64,000 nucleotides of DNA from Cotesia glomerata (lineage: Eukaryota > Arthropoda > Insecta > Hymenoptera > Braconidae): the NCBI RefSeq assembly GCF_020080835.1, contig NC_058158.1, positions 12,586,001 through 12,650,000 of the forward strand, read 5' to 3'. The position numbers and the translations under genes are program-made. Position 1 is the stretch's first letter. Every line of letters starts with the position of its first letter. The notes below the pieces were generated by a model. The model searched no databases. It saw only the letters and a program-made list of their open reading frames with translations, and was not told the origin of the DNA. Below, one piece after another: positions 8,250-18,629 of the stretch.

Positions 8250-11200
8250 GGGCGCTAGGAGAATGATCTCCAATTAATTACTACTGCGACTTTAGCTAGC
8301 TCTTACCTCTTCCTCAGGGCGGCGGGCCATGCTGAAATACTCGTCGTTAAAAAATAGAACAGCAAAATAAACGACATTCTTAAAATTACTCGAAATAAAT
8401 TCAGAAGAATTAAATAAAAAAAAATAACAATTTATTTAAGAAAATATGCGTCGGCGGTCGATATTAATTTTTAACAAAAAAAAATTAAAACGTCGTAACT
8501 TAAATTTTCGCTTAATTTCAACAAAACTAAATAAACGTCGTTATCTCAACTTCATTTCTTACACTCGCATTCATACATCGGCAATCACACTATGTAATAA
8601 CAGCATTACAAAAAAAAAATAATCGTAAAGCGTTGAATCCTCGCGTATTATTTTGTTAATCAAAATATTTTACAAAATTACAACGTAGACTCTAAACGCT
8701 GGATTCAACACTGAACAAGAACGTCGGCTTACCAAGCAATTGAGTGTCGTCCTCATCGTAACAGCTCTGGAAAGCTTCGTGCAGTCGACTCGATAAATAA
8801 TTATTTTAGAAAATAAATACTTCACAGCAAGTTACAAATTAATTTCAAATAAACACAATCGCGACAATACTTCGAAATTAACTTTAGGTTGCGGAGCGCG
8901 CAAAAGCGCGTCCGTATCCGTCGACAGTCCAGCCTCGAATCCTTCTACACAGAGAAGTACCCGCTTCTTCCTTCGTTGAAGTTGGCGGCGCTAGTCTTCA
9001 TTTCCATTGGAATTGATCCCCGTCGATAGTTGATCTTATAAGTCCGTATAAAAGTCAACGGACCTAAATGACAATTTTTAGTCACCTCTGCTCCTCCAGT
9101 ACTGACTAACCAACTGTCATCGATGGTGATCGTCGTATTGGAAAAATGCGGCACTGCAGCGTCGATCGTACTCAGACCTCTTGGGTGTTTACGCCACTCG
9201 GTGCCTCGCTCGCTTCGGTACTCGCTTATTATCGTCGTAGCTCTATCCGTGTCGCTCCAATGCACAGCCTCGTCTTCGCTGTGACTCGCTCTGTCTTCGT
9301 TACTCGTCCAGCGTTACGTATTTACACAAAATAAATTCATAAAAATTAGTTAAATTTTCATTCATTCACACATAACATTCACAACGTTAGATTCGAGTCT
9401 GGAATATTATAATACCCCAAGTATTGGGCGTCGAATAAAAATCTACCACGTTACAACACCCTCCCGCAGACACACAATACTTTTCGTAGCGTCGGTTTCT
9501 GTTCGGGTGAATTAGCAAATAAAAAAGAAAACTTCATTTCAAATTTTGACTCTCCGCAACTCCGCGAAAATCCAACGTACAATGTTATGTGTACAAATTT
9601 ATTTATTTATGTGTAGTAATTCATAAATAAATAAATAATGAGTCATAATTCACATCCAATATTAACTCAATCACTCGTACTTTGCAGTAATTCACGTCAT
9701 CGTAGTCATCGTCGCAAATAAAAAAAAAAAATCTACAACATCGCAAATGTATCGAAACACGACTTGTACCTCGACTTCACACCGGACAACAAAACTGAAT
9801 ATCGATAACTTCGGCATCAACATAATCTAACTCGCATAACGTAGTCTCGGTCCAGCAAGGCCATAACCAACAGGCCCACGTACTGGATTTCGGCTACAAC
9901 CTCCGAAAGCCACGTATTACGTTCCAGTAAGGCCATAACGACAAGCCCACGTACTGGAATTTCAGCGACAACCTCCGAAAGCTACGTATGACGTTTCAGT
10001 AAGGCCATAACGACAGGCCCACGTACTGAAACTCACCTCAAAAGAACAAGTTGATTAAAACTCAAGTACTCGCGTCGTTTCGGTACTCACATCGTTGTCG
10101 GTTTCAATGTTGCTTCAAATTACTTCACGAATAACCTCAATCGTCGCTTACGCAGCTCAACACGTCGTGTCGCACCTCGAAGTGCGTCAAATCTCTCGAG
10201 TTAAAATAAACTCCAAAACTTCAAACTGTCGGTCGAATTCAATCGACTCCGACGAATAACTCACTAGTCGCGCCCGTCGACATTTAAACAAAAAATTCTA
10301 AATTGCAACTTTATTAAAAAAAAAAAAAATAAAAATTAGATAACTAATTTCAAAAATTAATTATGACTCAACCATCAAAATTAACATCAATTCACGTCTT
10401 CAGCAATCGTCGTCGTACTATTAACCTCGGTTTCGGCTTCTCCGATTTTTCTATTAGTTGTCTCGCAGCATACCGTCGTAGTTTCAAATATCAGCGTTTA
10501 AATCAAGTCCAAAAAATAAAAAAAAACTACTGAGAACGCATTTGTCAGCATACTGACCTCGTCTCAAATGCATCTCGACAAATATCGGCGGTTGTCTGGT
10601 CTTCCGATTTCACTAATCAGCGTCGGTGTATGGAACGAATCACCTACTTGGCATCGTGTCACCCCCAATACGCCTCGTGCGTCTTACATTGGTGGACCGA
10701 ACCCTCCAAGATCGTCGGCGTCGCTCTCACACTGCTACCCTCGAGAGACAAAACAATGAATATTTCTGGTCTTACCGTCCATCGTCACGGAATTCGACTC
10801 AAACCGGAATTCGACTCGTGGAGAATGCCCCGATCCTGGACTACGCACGTTGAATTTATGTGAAGCCTCACAATCACGTCGTAGTAACACAAAACTCAAT
10901 AATTGATAACCGTCAATTCAACGTCGATGACAATAATAATTTTTAAAAAGCAATATTCAAAAGCAAACTACGCTTCGTCGTAGTAATAATTAATTTGTTA
11001 ATCAAATTAACAGCGAATTTTTAACTAAAATAAATTCCAACGTAGTAATAATAAATAGCAAGAAAACTACGTCCGAGCAACACCAAGCCAAAACGTGGAA
11101 GAAAGAAAAATCAGCACATGTCGCATTCCTTGCCTGCTCGCCCCTCTCTCGGCAGTAGTTGACGTTGAACTCTAGAGATGGTGCTGTACGTCCAATTTTT

Positions 11201-11650
11201 GGATATCGACGTGCCAATTGATGTATTGGCTGGAGCATTGGCGCGCTCGACAGCCAGCTTTCCAACTTCACGCCTGCGCCGCTTGCTCACTCTAAGCCCC
11301 GAGTAGTCCATCGTCTTGTTCGCTCTCGGGACAGCCATCCTCTTGTCGTTGATGATCTTGAAGAAGATTCGCGTCGTCTTCTTTTCTCGAGCGAGTGGCC
11401 GTCGTATTTTGTACCATTTACAGTAAATAAATAACTTAAATCTAACTTAAAGCTAACTTAATTTACTACAGTTAAATTATTTATTAATCACCAATAAATT
11501 CGGGGTTTTCGCAAGCAGTCGAGTTTCGTTCGAATTTTACTCACGCGAGGGCGACTCAGTCGCGGCGAATCCAACCAATGACCGCAATTAAATTTAAAAT
11601 TGCTTTTTAAATAAATTCAAAATAATAATAAACAATGTTACAATGTTAAC
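8250..11650 (-). other. CGTCG-rich island, possibly a decayed LTR-type element
   Basis: The words CGTCG, GTCG and CGACG recur dozens of times over 3.4 kb, a density seen nowhere else in the window, and GC content is clearly higher. No long reading frame survives. On the minus strand, TGTTGTAACGTGG (about 9460) followed by CGCCCAATACTTGGGG resembles the start of an insect LTR. A short frame begins ATGGCCCGCCGCC at about 8332 and meets a donor-like GAG|GTAAGAG. Two further minus frames (8945-9265 and 11111-11338, the latter Arg/Lys-rich) are open but unrecognised. I found no second LTR copy, so the LTR idea is weak. Confidence 0.35.
9850..10040. repeat. 72-bp minisatellite, about 2.6 copies
   Basis: CCAG(C/T)AAGGCCATAAC recurs at 9851, 9923 and 9995, exactly 72 bases apart. 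Each unit contains CCAGTAAGGCC...CCCACGTACTGG, whose ends pair (CCAGT/ACTGG), and ACCTCCGAAAGC(C/T)ACGTAT. It lies inside the CGTCG-rich island. Confidence 0.9.
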
Positions 11651-11719
11651 AATAGTTTTTCTGAGTAATATAAAAGTGAATGAAGTTGTCCAAGAGAGAA
11701 ATAAAAACATTTTTGACGT

Positions 11720-12370
11720 GAGAAACAACTTTGCCAACTCAACATGAAAAATATTTGAAAGCTAAAAAAATAGTGATTAATAATCGCCATTCTTCGTCAT
11801 CTGGACGGCAAAAAATTAATGATTACAGGACTGATTCAAAAAATCTATTCGATGTAACCTCTTGTAAATGTATTGAATTCAGTATCTGCAATTGTCCAGA
11901 AGAAAAAAAAATACCTGTCACTCAACATGAATTTCTCGCAGATCAGAGAATTACACGCTTACGAAAAATCTCTCAACAATTTTTGTACATCCCAGAGCCA
12001 AATGATGAATATACAGAACGTTTACCTCGTAGTATCTCAGATTTAAATCAAAATTTGGTATCTTCAGACTTATCTTCTAATTCATCATTCAGTGAAATAA
12101 ATTTTTCTCAAAAATCGACTTCTTCCATTAACAGTATTTCGTCGAAAAACAATTTCATTGTATGAACTAAGCTACAGACAAAGAAGAAACATGGATTTTA
12201 ATCTCGTTCAAAGTCAAAATAGAATTGAATTCAAACAAACTGCTCTTACCAGCCAAAGGTATAACTTATGTGCTTGCGCCACTGCAGCCGTTGTAATATC
12301 GACTCTATTAGACATAGGACTGATTACTAAAACTGATAAGAATTTGATTACATTTTATACCAAGATATAA
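11720..12370 (+). pseudogene. Cysteine-cluster/DQR protein of unknown function, 5'-incomplete and frameshifted
   Basis: Two overlapping plus-strand frames make one protein. The first (open from 11720, no in-frame ATG) contains LFDVTSCKC, CNCPEEKKIP, then FLADQRITRLRK. The second (to 12370) contains FKQTALTSQRYN, then an Ala-rich segment and LLDIGLI. I recall a widespread family of uncharacterised arthropod proteins with this order: KLFDI..CKC, C.C, K.P, FL.DQR, then TAL..DR and a short hydrophobic block. The function is unknown to me; association with mobile DNA is likely. The frame changes at about 12150-12165. With no start codon this is a fragment or a downstream exon. Confidence 0.55.
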
Positions 12371-13080
12371 TTCATTTACTGTCAAAAATGCCACTTTTTG
12401 AACAAAAATTGAAATAATTTTAATAATTATCACTCGTAAAAAATTTTACAAAGAAACATTTTGCTAGAAAAATTAATTTTCTGTCGAATCGAGAACTTAT
12501 AAATAGATTTCAAACTAACAAGATTATTTTAATGGCGAAAATCTACTATTTTGATACTAAAATTGGGATTATCTCTAAATCTATGGGTCCTACGTAGTTT
12601 TGTGTAAGGACCTTTTTTGTAGAGCGTAAAATTTCCGATCAAATTAAGTGGATAAAAAAATTTCTTGAGCATTTTTATCTTTGACTGCAATCGGCGAGCC
12701 TGAGATGTTGACCAAAAATTTTTTCCTTTCACACAAAATTTTTTTATAACTTAATAAACAATATTTTTGCTATTACTAAACGAAATTCTAAAAAAGCGGA
12801 TTTTCGGCCTACCCTAGTGAGTATAGCGGAAACAACTATGATATTGTACTTAATTTTTCAATCCCACCGACAATTAAATATTGAATTATTTTTAGGTAAT
12901 AACACTATCCATTAAGAAATCCATCATTTTACAGTCTGTATTATTAGACCATTTTATTTATAATAAGATAAGAAATGAATGAATTGTATGGCACCATTAA
13001 AGTAATCTCTTGTCGAAGTAGAAAGGCTATTGACGATGTGATTTATTCGGTCAATCTTAATTAATGTACTTAAAAAAAGC
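12371..13080. other. AT-rich non-coding DNA
   Basis: I see no gene or element ends. The short minus frame at 12529-12732 has no motif and unremarkable composition. Confidence 0.4.
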
Positions 13081-13083
13081 TGA

Positions 13084-13240
13084 AAAACGTTTGACCCTGC
13101 AGGCCATCCCTTGCACTTCCCGCTATGTACGAGCTCAAAACGATCGAGAAATTATCTATTATAAAATTTTGAGCTTTTCGAGCTCATTAACACAACTTTT
13201 GTACTTTTTTGAACTCTTCGAGCTCGATAATCTAGTGGTT
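13084..13240 (-). repeat. Family A repeat, terminal fragment
   Basis: AACGTTTGACCCTGCAGGCCATCCC.TGCACTTCCCGCTA matches the reverse complement of the family A end (GGGAAGTTGCAGGGATGGCC...GTCAACCG). It is followed by GAGCTC-type palindromes (TTTTGAGCTTTTCGAGCTC) typical of the family interior. Confidence 0.75.
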
Positions 13241-13387
13241 ATTGTATAATGCACCGCTAATTGATCAGATTGATACTAAAACTTTGTTGAGAAGAAAACA
13301 CTAATGTAGAGGAAATCATTCTTATTTATTTAAGAAGCTTTAAAGGGGATAGCCACTGTGAAATTTCAAAAAAAATTCTTTTTTTTT

Positions 13388-13552
13388 AACTTCCCGCTAA
13401 GAAAATCGAAGATTTTCAAAAATCGGGAAGTTATTGTTTTCACCCCGTTTTGAAAAAATCGAGTTTTCATCAGATCTCGACGTTTGAAGGTCACAGGAAG
13501 CTTCCCTGACTATCCCCGCGAGGTTGTCACGGTGTCTGTATGTATGTATGTA

Positions 13553-13622
<70 letters not shown>

Positions 13623-14320
13623 TATGTGAACCGCTTATAACTTTTGAACGGCTCGACCGATTTCATCGCAGTTGGTGCCATTCGAAAGGGCTTGACCAAA
13701 CTTAGGTTTTGAAAACTATTTAGACCGATTCAGATCAATAGATTTTGAGAAATCTTAAAAAAACTGAAAAAAAAATTTTTTTCAAATGTGGTTTTTTTGG
13801 AATAACTTTTAAACGGCTTAAAGGTTCAATTTTAAAAACTAATCAGCTCTTAACCTCAAAAAACCACGTCGATCGCCACCAGTCCAGTCAAAATCGGTTG
13901 ATTCGTTCGAGAGATATCGTGAACGAAAGAAAACCGAAAAAAGTGTTTTTTCGGAATAACTCCAAAACTCCTAGCGCGATCAATTCAAAATTTAAGATTC
14001 TTTGTGAGGCTTAAAAAACTGCGTCGAATGCTTCTAACCGCGTAAAAATCGGTTTATTCATTCAAAAGTTATTACGGTTTAAAAATTCAAAAAATAGTGT
14101 CTTATCAAATCTCTATCAGACTTTTGAGCTCGAAGAGCTTTAAAGCATAGGAAAGTAATCTCATTGAGCTCGGAGAGCTCAAAATAACCCATAAATTGTA
14201 TTTTTGAGCTCGAAGAGCTCAAAAACGTCATTGGTGCAATTTTAAGCGCCTAAGTATGGAATTATCGGGAAGTTGCAGGGATGGCCTTCAGTGTCAACCG
14301 TTTTCCTAATTTTTTTTTTA
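13388..14320 (+). repeat. Family A dispersed repeat, full-length copy with (TG)n
   Basis: The copy starts AACTTCCCGCTAAGAAAATC, whose first bases pair with CGGGAAGTT about 35 bases on (terminal hairpin). A 60-base (TG)n tract sits at 13557-13618. Conserved blocks follow: CCGCTTATAACTTTTGAACG, GGTGCCATTCGAAAGGGCTT and ACCACGTCGATCGCCACC. The interior near the end carries paired palindromes TTTGAGCTCGAAGAGCTCAA. It ends GGGAAGTTGCAGGGATGGCC...GTCAACCGTTTTCCTAATTT. No protein is encoded. About ten copies or fragments lie in the window, in both orientations. Confidence 0.9.
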
Positions 14321-14324
14321 TCAA

Positions 14325-15000
14325 ATCAAAGTTTATATATTCAAAAATGTGTATTTAGAGTTTTGTATGAAAATTCCGAATATTTTCTGAGTTATAGTCA
14401 TTTTTGTGACAGCGCGTCATATGACTTTACACGCGCGGCACTCCGACGAAAACGCGTTTTTCTCGAAACTACTTTTTTTGAACCGATGAGAACTGTAATT
14501 TGCATAAATATGAACCGATTTGCAACTTATTTTTCCCCCGTATTCGTCTACTCAGAAGCTATCGTTGCACGTAGGGGATTTTGGAAATTTTGATTTTTAA
14601 GATTTTTTAGGGCTGTTTGAATCCAAAAAAATGAGGAAAAAAAACGAAAAAATTTTTAATATGTCGCCATTTTTTTTTAAATCCAAATTTTCAAAATCGC
14701 CTACGCGCAACGATAACCACATGCATGCAGATTACAACGCTGTTTCGTTTTTTTGTTTTAGATAATCCGTTTTTGAGTTAGAGATCGCATCGTGGAGGGG
14801 GAAATTTTTTTGGTGCTCCACAAAAATGCTAATAACTTTATAACAATATGATATTTTTTAATAAAAATTTAGGAGAATAATCTTTGATGTATACTTTATA
14901 AAACAAAAAAACCCGATCCCCAAATTCCTTTATTATTCCAGTTAAAAAAATTCCCGAAAATCACCTAGTTTTTCGATCGTCACAGTGGCTATCCCCCTTA
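14325..15000. other. Non-coding DNA between family A and M13 copy 2
   Basis: The stretch is AT-rich with a few GC-richer phrases (GCGCGTCATATGACTTTACACGCGCGG). The 106-codon plus frame at 14273-14593 lies mostly here but begins in the repeat end and shows no motif. A block ends CACAGTGGCTATCCCC at about 14995. The same phrase, GATAGCCACTGTGA, stands in reverse at about 13350, so the two may be the inverted ends of an element enclosing the family A copy. Confidence 0.45.
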
Positions 15001-15003
15001 ATC

Positions 15004-15336
15004 TTAAAAGAAGTTGCATTTTTTTACGGGATTCATTTTAGATCCCAGTGGACATTTGAAGTCTTTTGCAAAATCTAGGCTGCTTGATAATGGCCCGATC
15101 ACATGTTTATTATCCGGAGCATGATTGTCATTCGAAAGGACATCAAGTTTTGTTTCATAATCACAATATTGATTAGCATATGATAGCCAAAATATGTTAT
15201 TCGCATCGAATCGTAAGCTAGAATCGTGAACTAGTTCCATACCGTGTTTTTTAACCCAATCTTGGTAGGCAGAGTACGCGGCCTTGATGTGAATATTGTC
15301 AGCAATATTCTCTCGTAAAAAATATTCACTGTTGAG
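15004..15336 (-). pseudogene. M13 (neprilysin-like) metallopeptidase, copy 2, last exon
   Basis: Acceptor CTATTGTAG is followed by LNSEYFLRENIADN, YSAYQDWVKKHG, IFWLSYANQ, HVIGPLSSS, DFAKDFKCPLGSKMNPVKKC and stop. This is the M13 C-terminus and is closely parallel to copy 1 at 6016-6366. The exon is open, but the copy as a whole is broken upstream. Confidence 0.85.
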
Positions 15337-15416
15337 CTACAATAGAGAAAAGTAATTTCAGATACATCAAAATTTGATAAATTTACTAACATTTTTTAAA
15401 TATTGTGTGTTTATAC

Positions 15417-15660
15417 TTTGTAGTTGGTTTTTCCAAAGGTAAAGTTGTTAAACTGCTCAATCAGGCATGTTTCAACTTCCTTGTATTTTTGATTGGACTG
15501 TACACTCCACTTGTTTTCCACTATTCCATATTTGTTGATATATTTATCGCAATCGTCAACAGCGTGTCCTAGTTCATGAGCAATCAGAAATCCCAGAGTA
15601 CTTTAATTGACGAAGTTCGGACGATTGATGTTAAAAAACAAATTTTCTATTACTTGAGTA
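15417..15660 (-). pseudogene. M13 metallopeptidase, copy 2, zinc-site exon truncated by family A
   Basis: The exon keeps LIAHELGHAVDD, so the HExxH zinc motif is intact, unlike copy 1. It ends with TFGKTNYK and donor GTATAAAC. Just upstream FVN is followed by TAA where copy 1 has a Tyr codon, so the frame is closed before the motif. The exon then runs into a family A copy that begins at about 15663, and no upstream M13 exons are found. It is a dead fragment, an inference from the stop and the truncation. Confidence 0.85.
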
Positions 15661-15662
15661 TC

Positions 15663-15929
15663 GGGCTGGCAGCAATCGACGTGGTTTTTTTATGTTAAGA
15701 GCTGATTAGTTTTTGGAATCTATCGGTAAAGCCGTTTAAAAGTTATTCCAAAGAAACCACATTTAAAAAAAATTTTTTTTGCAGTTTTTTATAGATATCT
15801 CAAAATCTATTAGTTCGAATCGGTCCAAATTATAGTCAAAATCTAAGTTTGGTCAAGCTCTTTCGAATGGTGCCAACCGCGATGAAATCGGTCAAGCCGT
15901 TCAAAAGTTATGAGGGGTTTACATACGGC

Positions 15930-15993
<64 letters not shown>

Positions 15994-16152
15994 GACAGAC
16001 AGACAGACATACGCACATCATCGCTGAAACACGGGGAAGCTTCCTAGGACCTCAAAACGTCAACATCTGTTGAAAACTCGATTTTCGAAAAACGGGATAA
16101 AACCAACAACTTCCCAACTTTTGAAAATTTTCAATTTTCTTAGCGGGAAGTT
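15663..16152 (-). repeat. Family A repeat, truncated copy in reverse orientation
   Basis: The copy starts inside the family (GCAATCGACGTGGTTTTTT), has (AC)n at 15930-15990 followed by (AGAC)n, and ends TTAGCGGGAAGTT. The truncated side meets the M13 exon. Confidence 0.85.
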
Positions 16153-16153
16153 A

Positions 16154-16375
16154 ATAGAATATTACGACCCTAGGCCAGAAAGTTGGATTTCCTGGCGTAC
16201 GGGATATGAGTACTGGCGTAGCCTCGGCCATCATATCACATACGCCAGGGCATCCAACATTCTGGTCGTAGGTTGTATACTATTTTTCTTGCTCTCCAGC
16301 CGAGAGTTCGCAACCCCGCGGAAGGAGTTTTGGAAAACCGAGGCGAAGCCGAGGTTTCGCTGGTCGGGCGGACAA
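16154..16375. repeat. GC-rich palindromic module (family P), copy 1
   Basis: ATTACGACCCTAGGCCAGAA pairs with the downstream TTCTGGTCGTAGG; CCTGGCGTA pairs with TACGCCAGGG. The module continues TATACTATTTTTCTTGCTC and ends in ACCGAGGCGAAGCCGAGGT, itself nearly palindromic. It starts two bases after the end of a family A copy. Confidence 0.75.
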
Positions 16376-16379
16376 AAAA

Positions 16380-16800
16380 AAAAGTAAAAATTAATAAATT
16401 AAAAAAAAAAATAAGCTATTTTAAAGCTTACTAACAACTGTTCTAATTAAGAGTGATAAAATGCATAGAACTTGTCACAAATATTTAAACTCGTTCTAAT
16501 AATTGAACTTATTTTTTTGAGTTGATTAAAAATTAGTTTTTAATTAGTAATCGACGGCTAAGAAAGATTAAAATTAAATTATTAGAAGCTTGTAGAGTAC
16601 ATGTACCTATTGTTTTATAAACATTTCTTGACTAGCTGTCAAAATATAAAAGAAAGCAAATAAAATCCACAAAACTTTTATATTTTATTTTGTAAGCTTT
16701 TTAAATAAATCATTTGTGTAGTGTTATTGTTATTAAATGACATTTTTTGGTTAGTTTATGCGCTAACATGTTACATACAGACGATGTTGTGACTGTTATA
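16380..16800. other. AT-rich spacer
   Basis: Short A/T runs follow the palindromic module. I see no gene, element end or RNA signal. Confidence 0.4.
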
Positions 16801-16811
16801 CAGTTGAAACT

Positions 16812-17204
16812 CGCTGTATAGGCCGGTCGCGCCACGAAAATATGAAAAAAGCGAGTTTCTGTGCTGTCCGGCCAGAAAATATGCGTAGCGCGCATGCGCC
16901 AGAACAAGCCATAAAAGTTTCTTTTTCTGCCCTCCGGCCGGAAAGTGGCAACTTTCTGGCCGCTGCGCTAAACAAAGTTGCCACATTCCGGCTACGTCGA
17001 ACAGAAAAATAGTATACACACCTTGGCCAGTGAATAAGAAAGCCTCAGATCACATGTTTGTCAACCTCGGCTTCGCCTCGGCCAACAATTACATGTGATC
17101 TGAGACTTTTCTTATTTTACTGGCCTAGGTATGTAATATACTATTTCTGGAGTAAAATGCGTCCTGAAAGAGCGTACTTTCGGCTAGGAGAGCAAGAAAA
17201 AATG
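16812..17204. repeat. GC-rich palindromic module (family P), copy 2
   Basis: The core at 17010-17143 is a near-perfect inverted repeat: AGTATACACACC...CCTCAGATCACATG on the left, CATGTGATCTGAG...GGTATGTAATATACT on the right, with CCTCGGCTTCGCCTCGG at the centre. The left flank carries two further short inverted repeats (GGCCGGAAAGT / ACTTTCTGGCC and a GCGCATGCGC core). The same core recurs twice at 37.1-37.5 kb. Confidence 0.8.
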
Positions 17205-17447
17205 TTTTTTTCAGAATTTCTATGAAATTTTTAGTCTGACCAGTTTACGCTCTAAGATTCTTTAAAGAGCTCAAAAAACTGCGTTGAATGCCGTAAAATA
17301 CGAGAAAATTTTTTGACATTTTTGATATGTTTTTTTGATATTTCTCTTCCAGCTTGAATCGGTTCAAATTGTATTCAAAATCTAAGTTTGGTCAAGCTCC
17401 TTCGAATGGCACCAACTGTTCAAAAGTTATAAGCAGTTTACATACTG

Positions 17448-17496
<49 letters not shown>

Positions 17497-17880
17497 TAAA
17501 AAAATTGACTTGACTCAAGAGCCAAACTCTTGAACCAAGAATTCCATTTTGAAAAAAATGATTTTCTTGAGTCATGAGAATAGATTCTTGAGCTAAGAAA
17601 TTCTCGGTCTAAGAAAATTTTCTTGAGTCAATAATTTATTCTCTTGACTCAAGAAAATCATTTTCTTCAAATGGTATTCTTGGTTCAAGAGTTTGGCTCT
17701 TGAGTCAAGTCAATTTTTTTGTCAGTGTACAGACATACGGACATCATTGCTGAAACATTCGGGGAAGCTTCCTAGGACCTCAAAACGTCAACATCCGTTG
17801 GAAACTCGATTTTTGAAAAAAGGGATGAAACCAATAACTTCTTAACTATTGAATATTTTCAATTCTCTTAGCGGGAAGTT
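17205..17880 (-). repeat. Family A repeat in reverse orientation, holding a nested MITE
   Basis: The copy ends in TTAGCGGGAAGTT at 17880 and has (CA)n at 17453-17492. A fold-back MITE (17491-17727) sits at the end of that microsatellite. Removing it restores the family order CACACA...CAGACATACGG...GGAAGCTTCCTAGGACC. Confidence 0.85.
17491..17727. mobile_element. Fold-back MITE (family F), copy 1
   Basis: The element is almost entirely an inverted repeat. The left arm CAGATAAAAAAATTGACTTG and the right arm CAAGTCAATTTTTTTGTCAG pair, as do CTCAAGAGCCAAACTCTTGA and its partner. Other copies are at 55876-56115 and 62778-62999. It codes for nothing and is presumably moved by a transposase from elsewhere. 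Confidence 0.9.
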
Positions 17881-18330
17881 AAAAATATACATAAGTAGAT
17901 TCAAGATGAAGTTGATCTTGTTGGCTTTCAGAGTTAAAAACGTTAACATGTTCAACTGTATAATATGAGATGAGGTAAAACCATTAAAAAGGAGTGGCGC
18001 TACGCGGGTTTTAAAATGATTTGTGCTTCTGACTGAGAGGAAAACTGGTTTCGGATCTCTCTCAAGGCGATAGATGATACAAACTGAAAGATCCGTAGGT
18101 GGGATCATTCCTTTTTAGCCATAGAAACTCCATTAGCTATAACAGACACGTGGGAGTGGCGCTGTTCAGATTACTTTTGGTTCTGATTCATTTCCAAGGG
18201 AGAAATACTCCTTCAGATCGTTATTTCAACTCAGCAGTACTCCCACAAGATGGCAGGATCTATTCCCTTATAACGAAATCTTAAATCCAAGGGAGGTTGT
18301 GAGAATGGCTTCAAGCTTTGCAACAAAATC
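17881..18330. other. Spacer with short GC-richer phrases, no gene recognised
   Basis: GGAGTGGCGCTACGCGGG at about 17992 and GGGAGTGGCGCTGTTCAG at about 18150 are loosely similar. I cannot assign them. The stretch has no convincing reading frame. Confidence 0.35.
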
Positions 18331-18336
18331 CATTAA

Positions 18337-18624
18337 GTGGCACTTGGAGATTACTCAAGTGAATTATTGATCGCGGCGTTGCTGAAAGGTTATAATAAAA
18401 AGCATAGAGAAGCTTTTAAATTATTTCAAGTTTCGGAAGATAAATCCAAAGTCATTTTAGATGTTAACTTTGACATTAGATTTTTCTCTATAGAGAAGAA
18501 TATAGTCATTAGATACGTATCAATCAATGGAAAGTCATTTGATCATGAATTGGAAACAATTCAGTTACTATTTAACAATAATAATTCAAAAAAACTTATG
18601 TTTTTTAATTGGTCATTTTGCTAG
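18337..18624 (+). CDS. Unrecognised open frame, 95 codons, no ATG start
   Basis: The frame opens at a GTG and reads ALGDYSSELLIAALLKGYNK...; it is not low-complexity, which makes it better than most short frames here. No family is recognised. It could be a fragment of an exon or chance. There is no ATG, no clear splice acceptor directly before it and no neighbouring coding exon. Confidence 0.25.
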   Translation: MALGDYSSELLIAALLKGYNKKHREAFKLFQVSEDKSKVILDVNFDIRFFSIEKNIVIRYVSINGKSFDHELETIQLLFNNNNSKKLMFFNWSFC

Positions 18625-18629
18625 AATTC

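Noticed and set aside
8945..9265. 106-codon minus frame in the CGTCG island as a gene
   Set aside because: It is open, but I recognise no domain, and CpG-rich sequence gives long frames by chance.
9850..10040. CRISPR-like array
   Set aside because: The units are contiguous 72-base copies with no unique spacers, and the setting is eukaryotic.
13397..13705. Frames with His-Thr or Cys-Val runs (also at 15.85, 34.2 and 61.2 kb)
   Set aside because: They translate the CA/TG tract of family A; the flanking residues are repeated because the DNA is repeated.
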